Source: a bacterium (GTDB taxonomy: Bacteria; Hydrothermota; Tepidihabitantia; SM23-42; JAOAFX01). Taken from it: 56,770 nucleotides of DNA. The stretch lies in the NCBI GenBank assembly GCA_036382775.1, contig DASVHD010000045.1:1-56770 (forward strand). Direction: 5' to 3'. Below the pieces are notes generated by a model. It was not told the DNA's origin. It was given only the letters and a program-made list of their open reading frames with translations, and did not search any database. Every line of letters starts with the position of its first letter. Within the stretch, counting starts at the first letter, position 1. Of the stretch, positions 1 through 11,299 are shown piece after piece. The position numbers and the translations under genes were made by a program.

Positions 1-1515
1 TGCTACGTGCATCGAACCCAGGGAACCCAGGATCGAGGCCCTGACCAGGGATGGCTCTTTGGGGCAGGTCGACAGGGCTTTCAGAAGCCAGCGCTGTCCG
101 TTCTTGAGATCACCGTCATTAAGGTATATGCCGGCGAGCCGGTACATCATGTCGCCTGACTGGCGGCGGTTTGACTGTGCCGGCAGAATGCGTATTGCCC
201 GGCGCAGGTATTTTTTCGCGTCACCGGGCCTGCCAAGATAAACCAGTGATTGCGCATACTCCTTCATCAATTGATGATCTTTCAAAAAGTAATTCCTGGG
301 TATTCGTTCAATATACGAACAGAGGGCCAGGTTCTTGCCCTGTTCGATCAGACGGCCAGCGATCTCTCCAAGAATCACCGCGGCTTTCTCATGATCATCC
401 GACTGCAGGTACATCCTCATGGCTTCTTCCTTGCGCCCGGATCCCAGGTACATATCGCCTGCGTCATGGAGTATTTTCTTTGTTCTTTGAGGATCGTCCA
501 CTTTGGCGCGCAGAAAATCGCGGTAAAGGTTGTGCATGCGATAGCCTATGCCAGGGATACTGAAGATAAAGGAATTCCTTGATGCCAGGTCAGCCAGAAC
601 TGTCTTCGAGTTCTTGTTCTTGGTTACATGATCGCAGAGATCCGGACTTAGCCAGTCAAGCACTGAACAATCGATCAGAAATCGCTTGACGGCAGGCGTT
701 TCCTTTTCAAACACTTCTTGTGAGAGAAACTCGAATATATTGTCCTGGACAATCTGGAAGCGAGGATTTAGGCGGGATAGCCATGAACGCACGCTCTGAA
801 CATTTTTGTGCTGGAATGTCTGGATCAGCATCCGCAGGTTTGTGGGCCAGCCTTCGGATCGCTCAGACAGCCATTCAAGGTCCTTCGGGTCTACGGGCAG
901 GGAATAGATCTCCTGGAAAAAGGCGCGGATCTCGTCTTTGGTAAATTTCAAAAGGTCCGTATCCAATTCGAACAATTCATCGCGCGCGCGCAGCAGGGCG
1001 CTTGCAAACGGCGGTCTGGTACGTGATGTGATGATGAAATGGGCATTGGGCGGCATGTACCGGATAAGTTTTGTCATGATCTCGTCGATTATATCCTGAG
1101 GCGCAAGCTGATGAAAGTCCTCAAGGATGAAAAAAAGATCACTGTTGCCGAAGGCCTGGAGTTCATTAGCGAATACCGTCACGATCTGGGTGACATACTG
1201 CGTCGAATAATTGAAAAGATGCAGCAGGGAACGTGTTTTCTTGCCGCTGCCAGGGTAGATCCTTTCCAGTCCTTCGAGGAGGTAATTGAAGAAAACCGCG
1301 GGATCAGCGTCTTCTTTTTCCAGGTGGTAAAAGACATAAGACTGCTTCAGATCGGCTAGAAGATGCGACAATAAAGTGGTTTTCCCGTATCCGGCGCCGG
1401 CCTGCAGCAATATTATTTTTTTATCCAGGTTTTTCCGGAGGAGTTCGACCAGCCTGCGGCGGCGCAGGGTTTTTGTCTTGATCTGCGGCGGTTGCAGTTT
1501 GCTCAGGATTATCAT
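1..1515 (-). CDS. MalT/LuxR-type STAND ATPase regulator (3' part beyond window)
   Basis: The frame is open from an ATG at 1515 to the left edge (505 codons), so the C-terminus is missing. The N-terminus resembles MalT-like and BTAD-type regulators: a short basic segment, then a P-loop GAGYGKTT at about residues 40-47 and a Walker-B-like FFILEDFH at about 128-135. The 380-505 region is helical and TPR-like. Family knowledge: these STAND proteins bind an inducer and ATP, oligomerise and activate transcription through a C-terminal LuxR helix-turn-helix. That domain would lie outside the window, so DNA binding is inferred. A GGGTGG sequence sits 8-10 nt before the ATG, and a good promoter lies just upstream. 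It is separated from ahcY by a strong terminator, so it is a separate unit. The target genes cannot be told from the sequence. A non-transcriptional NTPase scaffold is the main alternative. Confidence 0.75.
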   Translation of the reverse strand, partial: MIILSKLQPPQIKTKTLRRRRLVELLRKNLDKKIILLQAGAGYGKTTLLSHLLADLKQSYVFYHLEKEDADPAVFFNYLLEGLERIYPGSGKKTRSLLHLFNYSTQYVTQIVTVFANELQAFGNSDLFFILEDFHQLAPQDIIDEIMTKLIRYMPPNAHFIITSRTRPPFASALLRARDELFELDTDLLKFTKDEIRAFFQEIYSLPVDPKDLEWLSERSEGWPTNLRMLIQTFQHKNVQSVRSWLSRLNPRFQIVQDNIFEFLSQEVFEKETPAVKRFLIDCSVLDWLSPDLCDHVTKNKNSKTVLADLASRNSFIFSIPGIGYRMHNLYRDFLRAKVDDPQRTKKILHDAGDMYLGSGRKEEAMRMYLQSDDHEKAAVILGEIAGRLIEQGKNLALCSYIERIPRNYFLKDHQLMKEYAQSLVYLGRPGDAKKYLRRAIRILPAQSNRRQSGDMMYRLAGIYLNDGDLKNGQRWLLKALSTCPKEPSLVRASILGSLGSMHVA

Positions 1516-1539
1516 ATGATACCACCCTACCTTAGTGAT

Positions 1540-1567
1540 ATAATAGCAAAATGGGCTTACATGTCAA
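1540..1567 (-). promoter_or_regulatory. Sigma70-type promoter for the MalT-like regulator
   Basis: On the minus strand TTGACA (1567-1562) and TATTAT (1545-1540) are separated by 16 bp. The start codon is at 1515, leaving a leader of about 18 nt that contains a GGGTGG ribosome-binding site. Confidence 0.7.
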
Positions 1568-1581
1568 GTTTGTGTAAATGA

Positions 1582-1611
1582 AAAACCCCGCCGGTTATCC
1601 AGCGGGGTTTT
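1582..1611 (-). terminator. Rho-independent terminator after ahcY
   Basis: A perfect 10-bp stem, AAAACCCCGC with GCGGGGTTTT, has a 10-nt loop. It is followed on the minus strand by a T-rich run. It lies about 60 nt past the ahcY stop and ahead of the next promoter, so it ends the metK-ahcY transcript. Confidence 0.85.
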
Positions 1612-1613
1612 AT

Positions 1614-1665
1614 TGTCTTTAATTCCTTAGCTTCTCAGCTTCTCTTCACATCTTCATCCCTGCAT
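1614..1665. repeat. Degenerate 8-bp-period intergenic tract
   Basis: Pyrimidine-rich sequence with an imperfect period of eight (TTAGCTTC, TCAGCTTC, TCTTCACA, TCTTCATC). It resembles tracts near 27.0, 43.2, 55.6 and 56.6 kb. No gene is visible in it. Confidence 0.45.
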
Positions 1666-1671
1666 TCATTA

Positions 1672-2916
1672 TCACGTTCCCATTTCCCAGGACGAGAGGT
1701 ATTTGATCTGCTCGGGCGTGAGTTTGTCGATCTTGATACCCATGGACTTCAGCTTAAGGCTGGCGATTTCGTTGTCGATGGCAGGGGGCAGGGAATGCAC
1801 ACGCTTTTTCAGTTTAGGATTATTGAAAAGGTATTCCGCGGCCAGCGCCTGGTTCGCGAACGACATGTCCATGACCATTGCCGGGTGGCCTTCGGCCGCG
1901 GCAAGGTTCACGAGCCTTCCTTCGGCCAGCAGGTAAATGCGTTTTTTATTCTTCAGCGTGTATTCTTCGCAGGAAGTCCTGATCAACCGTTTCTTGCGGG
2001 ATATCTTTTTGAGCCCGACCTTGTCGATCTCCACGTCGAAATGCCCCGAGTTGCTGATTATGGCGCCGTCCTTCATTTTCAGCATGTGGTCTTTTCTGAT
2101 TACGTTGATGTCGCCCGTGACCGTGACGAACACGTCGCCGGTCCTTGCTGCCTCGGCCATGGGCATGACCAGGTAGCCATCCATCCTTGCTTCCAGGGCT
2201 TTTACCGGATCGACCTCAGTGACCATGACAGTGGCGCCATGCCCCTTGGCCCTCATCGCCAGGCCGCGGCCACACCAGCCGTAACCGGCCACGACGAAGT
2301 TGCACCCGCTGATCAGGATATTGGTCGCGCGCAGGATACCGTCAATGGTCGACTGGCCCGTGCCGTACCGGTTGTCGAACAGGTGCTTGGTCAGGGAATC
2401 GTTGACCGCGACGATCGGGAACTGCAGGACTTTGTCCGCTTCCATCTGTTTTAGCCTGATCACGCCGGTGGTCGTTTCCTCGGTGCCGCCGACGACGCCG
2501 GGCAATCTTTTCTTGTGGACGGTCGAGATCAGGTCGGCGCCGTCGTCAATAAGTATATGGGGCCGCCGATTCATAACCTGCGCCATGTTCGCGTAGTAGT
2601 GGCTGCGAGATTCACCCTTGACCGCAAAAACTCCGATACCCTGTATTGCCAGCGCTGCCGCCACGTCGTCCTGGGTCGACAGGGGATTGGACGCGGTTAG
2701 GTAGACATCGGCGCCGCCGGCGCGCAGAGTGATGATAAGGTTCGCGGTCTCGGTCGTGACATGGAGGCAGCAGCCGATCCGTTTATTCTTCAAGGGACGC
2801 TCTTTTTTGAAGCGCTCGCGGATCAAACGCAGGACCGGCATTTTGGACTCGGCCCATTCAATCCGTTTCAATCCTTCAGAAGCCAGGGATTTGTTCTTAA
2901 TGTTGTATTTCATCAT
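1672..2916 (-). CDS. ahcY: Adenosylhomocysteinase (S-adenosylhomocysteine hydrolase)
   Basis: Cytosolic NAD-dependent enzyme that splits S-adenosylhomocysteine into adenosine and homocysteine, relieving product inhibition of methyltransferases. The 414-residue protein has the Rossmann dinucleotide motif GYGWCGRG near residue 211 and the family signature region [10 protein letters not shown] at about 141-150. It also has the C-terminal block [15 protein letters not shown]. At 414 residues it matches the short, Thermotoga/archaeal-like form that lacks the internal insertion of long eukaryotic and proteobacterial enzymes. The first ATG of a tandem ATG-ATG pair overlaps the metK stop by 4 nt (ATGA), so the gene is probably translationally coupled to metK. 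Together the two genes make and recycle the methyl donor. Identity is secure. Confidence 0.96.
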   Translation of the reverse strand: MMKYNIKNKSLASEGLKRIEWAESKMPVLRLIRERFKKERPLKNKRIGCCLHVTTETANLIITLRAGGADVYLTASNPLSTQDDVAAALAIQGIGVFAVKGESRSHYYANMAQVMNRRPHILIDDGADLISTVHKKRLPGVVGGTEETTTGVIRLKQMEADKVLQFPIVAVNDSLTKHLFDNRYGTGQSTIDGILRATNILISGCNFVVAGYGWCGRGLAMRAKGHGATVMVTEVDPVKALEARMDGYLVMPMAEAARTGDVFVTVTGDINVIRKDHMLKMKDGAIISNSGHFDVEIDKVGLKKISRKKRLIRTSCEEYTLKNKKRIYLLAEGRLVNLAAAEGHPAMVMDMSFANQALAAEYLFNNPKLKKRVHSLPPAIDNEIASLKLKSMGIKIDKLTPEQIKYLSSWEMGT

Positions 2917-4055
2917 AGACCCGCTTCCCGTTTTATCGCATCGGCCATATCGCAGATCTCCCAGGTAAAGCCCTCTTCTTCGCGGCCGAAATGGCCGTAA
3001 CAGGCGGTCTTTTTATAGATCGGCCGGCGCAGGTTCAGCTTGTCGATGATACCCTGCGGCGTGAAGTCGAAAAGTTTTTTCAAGATGCCGGCGATCTTGT
3101 CTTCATTGATCTTATTGGTGCCGTGGGTATCGACATTGATCGCCACCGGTTCGGCGACGCCGATGGAATAGGCGAGCGCCACCTCGATCTTGGCGCAGAC
3201 GCCCGCGGCTACCAGGTTTTTCGCCACGTAACGCGCCATGTATGCCGCCGAGCGGTCGACCTTGGTCGGGTCCTTGCCGGAGAAACAGCCCCCGCCGTTG
3301 CGTCCGGCCCCGCCGTAGGTGTCGACTATGATCTTACGGCCGGTGACACCGGTATCTCCCTGAGGCCCGCCGATCACGAACCGGCCGGTCGGATTAATGA
3401 ATATTTTTGTCTTGTCATCGATGAACTTCTGAGGGATGATCTCGTCGATGATGATCTTTTTCAACTCTGCGTGGAGTTTTTCGTTCTTGACGTCGGGATG
3501 GTGTTGAGCAGAAAGCACGACCGTGTCCACGCGTACCGGTGTATGCCCGTCGTACTCGACCGTAACCTGCGCTTTGCCGTCGGGGCGCAGATAATTGACG
3601 ACATTCGTCTTCCTGACCTCAGCCAGCCTGCGTACGATCTTATGCGCCAGCATGACGGGGAGGGGCATAAGTTCCTTGGTTTCATTCACGGCATAGCCAA
3701 ACATCATGCCCTGGTCGCCCGCGCCGCCGATATTCACGCCCATCGCGATATCATGCGACTGTTCCTGGATCGCGGATATGATCGCGCACGTGTGGGCATC
3801 GATGCCCATGTCAGTGTCCGTATAGCCGATCTCAAACAGCAAGGCACGGATAGTGTCCGCTATGTCGACGTAGCACGCGGTCGAGATCTCGCCGGCGACA
3901 AAGATCATACCACGGGTAGTAAGCGCTTCGCACGCGACCCGTCCAAAAGGATCTTTTTCAAGTATGGCATCGAGGATCGAATCGGCGCTCTGGTCGCAGA
4001 TCTTGTCCGGATGCCCTTCAGTCACGGATTCCGATGTTATGAAATGGCGTCCCAT
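2913..4055 (-). CDS. metK: S-adenosylmethionine synthetase
   Basis: Makes S-adenosylmethionine from methionine and ATP, releasing phosphate and pyrophosphate; a cytosolic homotetramer in characterised bacteria. The 380-residue protein starts with the MetK block [18 protein letters not shown]. It carries the signature [12 protein letters not shown] near residues 112-123 and the phosphate-binding block [19 protein letters not shown] near 250-268 (usually GGGAFSGKD). Length is normal for bacterial MetK. The ATG is preceded by AAGGAGG and by its own promoter, whose -35 box lies inside the end of the upstream cyclase gene. I looked for a SAM riboswitch in the roughly 50-nt gap to the cyclase gene; there is no room for one. 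It is the first gene of a two-gene operon with ahcY. Confidence 0.97.
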   Translation of the reverse strand: MGRHFITSESVTEGHPDKICDQSADSILDAILEKDPFGRVACEALTTRGMIFVAGEISTACYVDIADTIRALLFEIGYTDTDMGIDAHTCAIISAIQEQSHDIAMGVNIGGAGDQGMMFGYAVNETKELMPLPVMLAHKIVRRLAEVRKTNVVNYLRPDGKAQVTVEYDGHTPVRVDTVVLSAQHHPDVKNEKLHAELKKIIIDEIIPQKFIDDKTKIFINPTGRFVIGGPQGDTGVTGRKIIVDTYGGAGRNGGGCFSGKDPTKVDRSAAYMARYVAKNLVAAGVCAKIEVALAYSIGVAEPVAINVDTHGTNKINEDKIAGILKKLFDFTPQGIIDKLNLRRPIYKKTACYGHFGREEEGFTWEICDMADAIKREAGL

Positions 4056-4083
4056 TTGCCTCCTTACACGATAATTGTCATTA

Positions 4084-4111
4084 ATTATATGGATTTACGG
4101 GAAAAAATCAA
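4084..4111 (-). promoter_or_regulatory. Promoter of metK-ahcY
   Basis: Minus-strand TTGATT (4111-4106) and a perfect TATAAT (4089-4084) with a 16-bp spacer. They are followed by an AAGGAGG ribosome-binding site 3 nt before the metK ATG at 4055. The -35 box overlaps the last codons of the cyclase gene. Confidence 0.8.
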
Positions 4112-6879
4112 GATTTGATCTCCGCTAATACTTTCTTCATGAGATCGGGGAGCATACCGGCCTTGTCCATGCGGTCCAGAATCTCGAGGGATCGGTCATA
4201 ATGCGCCAGCGCTTCCAGATTAGCGTAGCTTTTCTTGGCGCGATCGCCGGCCTCGATCGAATAGCTGAAAGCCTTTTCCCAGGCTTCGCCCTTGTAAAAA
4301 TGGTGCGCCAGGATGGCAAAGGACGATTCCGGGTCTGCCTGCACTTTTTCTTCGATATAATCACCGATGGTCCGATGGAGCATCTTGCGGGTGTCAAAAG
4401 ACAGGCTTTCGTACGCCACTTCCTGGGTAATGACATGCTTGAAGCCATAGCCTTCTTTTGTCGGGATCAGGAGATCATGCTCGTTCAAAGCGCGCAGGCT
4501 TTGCTGGAGGATTTCCGGGTTGGGGAATATGGACTGGATCGTGTCGCCGGTGAATTCTTTCCCGATCACCGAGGCATACTGGATGGTGTTTTTGATATCC
4601 TCACCCAGATTGTCGATCCTGCTCATGATCAGGCTTTCCAGGCGGTCCGGCACCGAGATCCGCGAGAGGTCTTCCTGGACCTTCAGCTTGCTTTCCTCGA
4701 TGCTCAAAACGTCGTTTTCGATCAGCACTTTCGTCATTTCCTCGATGAACAGGGGATTGCCGTGGGTCCGGTCTGCCATGAACTGCAGTAAAGCGGTCGG
4801 GACCTCGGTGATATCAAGGAGCGATTTGACCAGGTCGGCAGTGATGTCGCTCGAGAATTCGGCGAGTTTCATCTCGGTGTGGAATTCATGCTCGGTGAAA
4901 GCCAGGGGTGTATCAAACGGACGGTACGCGCAGCACAGGAGTACCGCGTGCTCTTTGATATTACGCGCCAGATAATTGATAAGCAAGAGCGAAGCGTTAT
5001 CGGCCCAGTGAATGTCTTCGATAATGACCGCCACCGGTTGCTTCTTCGTTTCGCTTGTGAGAAGGTCGACCGTCAGGTCAAAAAACCTCTGCTGGCGCAA
5101 CTTGGCATCGAGGGATCTGGTGAAGGGCGTTTCGTCGATGGTCACGCCGATATTTTCGCCGATTATAGGCGTCCACTCTCTGAGCGATGGGTCGATGCCG
5201 GTCATTATATTCGAGATCTTTTCGACGCGGAGCTCGCGCGTATCATTCTTGTCAAAGCCGAAATAATCCGCCAGTACGGCCTGCAGGGGATAGTACGACA
5301 TATCCTTACCGAAAGATTCGCAGTTGCCGACGAAGATCTTGAAGCCGCGCTGGCTGCAGGATTGGAACACTTCGCGCACCAGGCGCGATTTACCGATGCC
5401 GGCTTCGCCGACGATCGATAAAATGCGTCCGCTTCGGTCCCGGACCGCGGCGATGGTGCTGTCGATGAGCTTTCTTTCTTCATGCCGTCCCACGATCGCC
5501 TCGCTATGGCTGAGCCATGAGGTTTTGGCCTCGGCCCGGGCGATCTTCTTAAGGACCATCGACGTGTTGACCGTCAGTTCTTTGCCTTTCACGCGGACCG
5601 GTTTTACCGGCGTGAGCTCAAAATATCCGCGGACCCGGGAACGCACGCTGTCACTGATGGTGATCTCCTGCGTACGCGCAAGATCCATGAGCCTGGCCGC
5701 CAGATTGACCTCATCGCCCATGACCGTGTATTCGCGGCGCTTGCTCGAACCGACGTCGCCGGCGAAGACCGACCCGCTGTTGATGCCGATCCGCAGGGAG
5801 ATCTTATACGGTTCGGCCACAGGCAGGATCTCGAGCGCGGTATTGACGGCGCGCTGTTCGTCATCCTCGTGAGCGACGGGGGCTCCGTACACGACCATCA
5901 GGCGCTCCCCTGTGGTGCTGAAATCGATCTTAGCGATTATGCCGTCGTACTTCTTGACGATCTGCTGCAGACGCGCGAAGAACGCCCGCAATTTGCCAGT
6001 GGCCGAAGGATCCTGGTAATAATCCAGCCCCGAGATATTCAAAAATATCGTGGCCGCATGCCGGTGCTCACCGCTGATCCGCGACAGGGTTGGGTCGGCC
6101 TTGATTTTATTGATCAGACCGTGCGGCAGGTACAGGGCAAGGTGATCGAGGCGGGCGCTTTCGGAGGTCAAGGACTGCAGGACATCTTGAACCGGTGCTG
6201 TTTTGATGCCGGTGGCCGTTTTCCGCGGATGCTTGACAAGGTGCATCCCTGCTTTTTTCCTTATTGCCGATATCCCCGACCCTGCCTCTTTCAGGAATTC
6301 GTCGCTGACAAAAGTCTCACCGGATTCCGCTTCCTCGGTAAGTTCGTAAACGCGGTTGAGGATCGGACCGAGCATCGCGAGTTTATGCCCGATCGATCCA
6401 TCGCCGAGCTCGAGCAGGATGATCTCACCGCAGTGCAGGCCGACGTGCAGTCCGAGATTGAACACGCCGACCAGCGTGTGGATCTCGCCAAAGCTTTCGA
6501 TGATCCGGTGCATTTCCTGAACCGCTGCCAACGCCCTCATTTCCTTGGAACTGGCATTGCGGTCAGCCGTGAATATGACATTCATCGCGTCGCCGGAAAA
6601 ATTTATCAGGTCGCCGCCATATTTGAAAATTATGCTTAGAAAGGGTGCAAAATAACTATTGACCACCTTGGTGACTTCCTCGGAACCCTGACGGCCCATG
6701 CCCTTGAGTTTCTCGGAAAAAGCCGTGAACCCCGATATGTCGGCCATCAGGACCGCGGCCTGGATCTTCTTGCCCATTTTGAGTTCGTCTTTATCAGCCT
6801 GGGTGACCAGGATGCGGGGTAGATAGCTCGCGATGGCATTTATTAGCACGTCATTTGTGATCGTGTCTTTCTTGGTCAT
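4108..6879 (-). CDS. Soluble adenylyl cyclase-like protein: two class III cyclase domains, NTPase, TPR-like tail
   Basis: A 923-residue protein with the architecture of mammalian soluble adenylyl cyclase. The order is C1 cyclase domain (about 38-200), C2 cyclase domain (about 272-435), an AAA/STAND NTPase with P-loop GEAGIGKS at 491-498 and a Walker-B-like VAVIIEDIHWAD, then a helical TPR-like end. C1 keeps both metal-binding Asp (D47 in ADISGF, D97 in FSGDAM) but lacks the transition-state Arg (E at the expected place in GPILNRVYEL). C2 has lost the metal Asp (N281, E325). It keeps an adenine-type Lys (K317), T385, N392 and R396, in the same 7- and 4-residue spacing as the sAC T/N/R set. This predicts one composite ATP-cyclising site and a cAMP product (inference). 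No membrane segment is seen. The start is 10 nt after a perfect -10 box and lacks a Shine-Dalgarno. It has its own transcription unit. Confidence 0.9.
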   Translation of the reverse strand: MTKKDTITNDVLINAIASYLPRILVTQADKDELKMGKKIQAAVLMADISGFTAFSEKLKGMGRQGSEEVTKVVNSYFAPFLSIIFKYGGDLINFSGDAMNVIFTADRNASSKEMRALAAVQEMHRIIESFGEIHTLVGVFNLGLHVGLHCGEIILLELGDGSIGHKLAMLGPILNRVYELTEEAESGETFVSDEFLKEAGSGISAIRKKAGMHLVKHPRKTATGIKTAPVQDVLQSLTSESARLDHLALYLPHGLINKIKADPTLSRISGEHRHAATIFLNISGLDYYQDPSATGKLRAFFARLQQIVKKYDGIIAKIDFSTTGERLMVVYGAPVAHEDDEQRAVNTALEILPVAEPYKISLRIGINSGSVFAGDVGSSKRREYTVMGDEVNLAARLMDLARTQEITISDSVRSRVRGYFELTPVKPVRVKGKELTVNTSMVLKKIARAEAKTSWLSHSEAIVGRHEERKLIDSTIAAVRDRSGRILSIVGEAGIGKSRLVREVFQSCSQRGFKIFVGNCESFGKDMSYYPLQAVLADYFGFDKNDTRELRVEKISNIMTGIDPSLREWTPIIGENIGVTIDETPFTRSLDAKLRQQRFFDLTVDLLTSETKKQPVAVIIEDIHWADNASLLLINYLARNIKEHAVLLCCAYRPFDTPLAFTEHEFHTEMKLAEFSSDITADLVKSLLDITEVPTALLQFMADRTHGNPLFIEEMTKVLIENDVLSIEESKLKVQEDLSRISVPDRLESLIMSRIDNLGEDIKNTIQYASVIGKEFTGDTIQSIFPNPEILQQSLRALNEHDLLIPTKEGYGFKHVITQEVAYESLSFDTRKMLHRTIGDYIEEKVQADPESSFAILAHHFYKGEAWEKAFSYSIEAGDRAKKSYANLEALAHYDRSLEILDRMDKAGMLPDLMKKVLAEIKS

Positions 6880-6889
6880 AGAGGGTCAT

Positions 6890-6917
6890 ATTATAGTAAT
6901 AATTATGTTATTGTCAA
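6890..6917 (-). promoter_or_regulatory. Consensus promoter of the cyclase gene, nearly leaderless
   Basis: Minus-strand TTGACA (6917-6912), 16-bp spacer, TATAAT (6895-6890). The ATG at 6879 begins only 10 nt after the -10 box, leaving about 3-4 nt of leader and no ribosome-binding site. Confidence 0.85.
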
Positions 6918-6976
6918 TGAAACGCTGAGAGAGATTTCTGGAAAAGCCCAGAAATCTTCGATTTCACTTTGATAGA

Positions 6977-7004
6977 TTGACATGATTTTTTTTACGTTTA
7001 TAAT
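6977..7004 (+). promoter_or_regulatory. Consensus promoter of copA, apparently leaderless
   Basis: TTGACA (6977-6982), 16-bp spacer, TATAAT (6999-7004). The copA ATG starts at 7010, only 5 nt after the -10 box, so the A of the start codon is a likely +1. No Shine-Dalgarno can fit. Confidence 0.85.
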
Positions 7005-7009
7005 AGCGT

Positions 7010-9451
7010 ATGATTGACGCCAAGCCAGATAAGCCGGTCTTGCATCGCGATCCGGTTTGCGGAATGGAGATAACAGAAGCAGACGAAGCCGGGCGCTACG
7101 AGTATCATGGTGTTACCTATCATTTTTGCAACCAGAACTGCCTGGACCGTTTCAAGGCGGATCCGGAAAGGTTCCTCGCAAAGCCCAAGCTGATCCTGGA
7201 TGAAAGTCTGGTGAAGAAGATCCCGGGAAGAACCGAGACCGTCATAATGCCGGTATCAGGCATGTCGTGCGCGAGCTGCGTGCTGACCATTGAAAAGACC
7301 ATCAATAGCCTCCCCGGAGTCGCTAATGTCGCGGTCAATTTCGCGGCTGAAAAGGCCGTCATCGAATACGACAAGAAGATCACCACGTTGACGGATATCA
7401 AGAAAGCGATCAAGGATGTCGGGTATGACGTACCTGAAGAACATGAGGCCGGAGAGGACCGCTCGGCAAGCGAATGGCGGAAAGCGAAAGCAAGACTTAT
7501 CACGGCCTGGGCCATAACGCTGCCGATCATTGTGTTGATGCTGCTGGAGATGGGTTTTGGCGTGATGATCCATGGCATGGACATGATCATGCTGGTTCTT
7601 GGAGCCCTGGTGGTCGCGGTACCAGGTTTTGCGACGCTGCGTTCTGCGGTGAACGCGCTTCGCAATGGCGCGGCTTCGATGGATGTGTTGATCGGCATGG
7701 GCACGGTAACCGCTCTTGCGACCGGCGTCTTGCGTATTTTTCACGTGCCGATCGAGAACTACGCCGGGATCTCCGGTATGATCATGGCGTTTCACCTGAC
7801 CGGACGCTATATCGAGACCGTGTCCAGGGGACGGGCATCCCAGGCGATCCAGCGCCTCGTCCAGCTGGGCGCCAAGACCGCGAGGATCCAAAGCGAGGGG
7901 CAGGAAAAAGAGGTCCCGGTCGCCCAGCTCAAGATCGGCGACGTCATGATCGTGAAACCCGGGGAAAAGATACCGACGGACGGCGTGGTCGCTAATGGTG
8001 AATCCAGCGTTGACGAGTCGATGGCGACCGGCGAGTCCATGCCCGTGAAAAAGGGTGTTGGGGATCAAGTTATCGGCGCGACCCTGAACCAGCAGGGGTT
8101 GTTGTCGATCAAGGCGACCAAGGTCGGCAAAGACACATTCCTCGCGCAGGTGATCAAACTGGTCGAGGAATGTCAGGGCACCAAGATCCCGATCCAGGCA
8201 TTCGCCGACCAGGTCACGGCTCGGTTCGTGCCGGTCATTCTCGCCTTGGCACTGCTCGTGTTCGCCGTGTGGGTCTTCGGGGGACAGCATCTACGGCCGG
8301 TCCTGTTCTGGGCTCGGTATTTTTTGCCCTGGGTCAACCCGCAGCTTAATCCTTTGTCCCTGGCCGTGTTCGCCGCCGTCGCGGTCCTGGTCATCGCTTG
8401 TCCCTGCGCGCTGGGTTTAGCAACACCGACCGCCCTGATGGTCGGTACCGGGATCGGCGCCGAGAAAGGCATCTTGTTCCGCTCGGGCGAAGCGGTCCAG
8501 ACATTGAAGGACATTAAGGCGGTTGTATTTGACAAGACCGGCACGATAACGAAAGGCCGGCCCGAGGTGACCGATATCATCAGCACGGGCGAGGGGATGA
8601 CCGAAAATGATGTTCTTGCCTATGCCGCTGCGCTGGAGTCGGGTTCTGAACACCCGCTGGCAAGCGCGATCGTCGAATGGGCACGCGTGCACGGCATCCG
8701 GTTCGATCCACCCGGACATTTCGCGGCGCATTCAGGGAAAGGCGCCAGCGGTATCGTGCGGGGTAAGGAAGTCGTTATCGGCGGCGGCAAATTCATGGAG
8801 GAAATGAGAATAGATCAAGGTTTGTTCCATAAAAAGGCATTGGCGCTCGAGCAGGAAGCAAAAACCGCGGTCCTCGTGGCGGTCGGGGGAAAATTGGCCG
8901 GTATTATCGGCGTCGCCGATACGATCAAGGATGATTCAGCCGCTGCGTTGTCGGCGCTGAAAGCGATGGGTATCGAACTGGTGATGCTGACCGGCGACAA
9001 CGAGCTGACCGGCAGGGCGATCGCGGCCAAGGTCGGGATCGAACGCGTGGTCGCCAATGTCCTGCCCGGCGACAAACAAATGGAGATCGAAAGGCTGCAG
9101 AAGGAATTGGGGTTGGTAGCGATGGTCGGCGATGGTATTAACGATGCGCCCGCCCTGAAGCAGGCGAACGTCGGCATTGCCATCGGCACCGGGACCGATA
9201 TCGCTATCGAATCGTCGGACGTGACGCTGGTCAGGGGTAGCCTGACGGCCGTGGTCACAGCGATTAAGCTGTCGCGCGCTACTTTTAAGAAAATAAAACA
9301 GAACTTGTTCTGGGCGCTGTTCTACAACGTCATCGCGGTACCGCTCGCCATGCTCGGCATGATGCATCCGCTCATCGCCGAGATCGCCATGGCGTTCAGT
9401 TCGATCAACGTGGTGACCAATTCCATCAGCCTGCGCCGGGTCCGGTTATGA
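7010..9451 (+). CDS. copA: Copper-type P1B ATPase with N-terminal YHS and HMA domains
   Basis: An inner-membrane ATPase predicted to export Cu+ from the cytoplasm. The 813 residues run as follows: a YHS domain (about 11-56, with C17, C40 and C44); an HMA metal-binding domain (about 77-141, with GMSCASC giving C87 and C90); two transmembrane pairs; the actuator TGES; the CPC membrane motif [12 protein letters not shown] at about 461-472; the phosphorylation site DKTGT near 507; the SEHPLA motif; and the hinge GDGINDAP near 706. CPC plus an HMA CxxC is typical of the Cu+/Ag+ subgroup, but the metal is inferred rather than shown. YHS domains occur N-terminally in some Cu ATPases and may deliver or sense metal. 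fhs follows 12 nt after the stop and is probably co-transcribed. Translation is apparently leaderless. Confidence 0.93.
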   Translation: MIDAKPDKPVLHRDPVCGMEITEADEAGRYEYHGVTYHFCNQNCLDRFKADPERFLAKPKLILDESLVKKIPGRTETVIMPVSGMSCASCVLTIEKTINSLPGVANVAVNFAAEKAVIEYDKKITTLTDIKKAIKDVGYDVPEEHEAGEDRSASEWRKAKARLITAWAITLPIIVLMLLEMGFGVMIHGMDMIMLVLGALVVAVPGFATLRSAVNALRNGAASMDVLIGMGTVTALATGVLRIFHVPIENYAGISGMIMAFHLTGRYIETVSRGRASQAIQRLVQLGAKTARIQSEGQEKEVPVAQLKIGDVMIVKPGEKIPTDGVVANGESSVDESMATGESMPVKKGVGDQVIGATLNQQGLLSIKATKVGKDTFLAQVIKLVEECQGTKIPIQAFADQVTARFVPVILALALLVFAVWVFGGQHLRPVLFWARYFLPWVNPQLNPLSLAVFAAVAVLVIACPCALGLATPTALMVGTGIGAEKGILFRSGEAVQTLKDIKAVVFDKTGTITKGRPEVTDIISTGEGMTENDVLAYAAALESGSEHPLASAIVEWARVHGIRFDPPGHFAAHSGKGASGIVRGKEVVIGGGKFMEEMRIDQGLFHKKALALEQEAKTAVLVAVGGKLAGIIGVADTIKDDSAAALSALKAMGIELVMLTGDNELTGRAIAAKVGIERVVANVLPGDKQMEIERLQKELGLVAMVGDGINDAPALKQANVGIAIGTGTDIAIESSDVTLVRGSLTAVVTAIKLSRATFKKIKQNLFWALFYNVIAVPLAMLGMMHPLIAEIAMAFSSINVVTNSISLRRVRL

Positions 9452-9463
9452 AAGGATGTGATA

Positions 9464-11134
<1,671 letters not shown>

Positions 11135-11136
11135 AT

Positions 11137-11236
11137 GTGGGGTCAAATCTCAACAATATAACATGCCGCAATTAGTAATTCTATAACAGTGTAAAAACTT
11201 AATTGTTATAATGTTGAGATTTGATCCCAGGAGTAC
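11137..11236 (+). repeat. 100-bp palindromic element, copy 1 (REP/MITE-like)
   Basis: The ends are inverted repeats of about 25 bp with two mismatches. The left arm begins GGGGTCAAATCTCAACA; the right arm is its complement ending TTGATCCC. It starts 3 nt after the fhs stop. A second copy at 14122-14221 has 7 differences in 100 positions by eye and the same orientation. Short terminally inverted elements like this are often mobilised in trans by REP-associated (IS200-like) transposases. None is encoded in this window. Confidence 0.85.
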
Positions 11237-11238
11237 CC

Positions 11239-11267
11239 AAGGGGAGTGACTAAAAATCACTCCCCTT
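11239..11267 (+). terminator. Rho-independent terminator after fhs
   Basis: A perfect 11-bp stem, AAGGGGAGTGA with TCACTCCCCTT, with a 7-nt A-rich loop, followed by GTTCTATT. It lies between the convergent fhs and beta-propeller genes and could serve both directions. Confidence 0.8.
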
Positions 11268-11299
11268 GTTCTATTACTACGATAATGTCTAACAGATTT

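Noticed and set aside
59-1359. Plus-strand reading frames over the first 1.4 kb
   Set aside because: They are shorter and antisense to a continuous minus-strand frame with clear P-loop and Walker-B motifs.
4056-4107. SAM riboswitch upstream of metK
   Set aside because: Only about 50 nt separate the genes and the promoter and ribosome-binding site fill it; no room for a SAM aptamer.
2991-4118. Long plus-strand frame opposite metK (about 375 codons)
   Set aside because: Antisense shadow of a highly conserved gene; no ribosome-binding site or recognisable domain.
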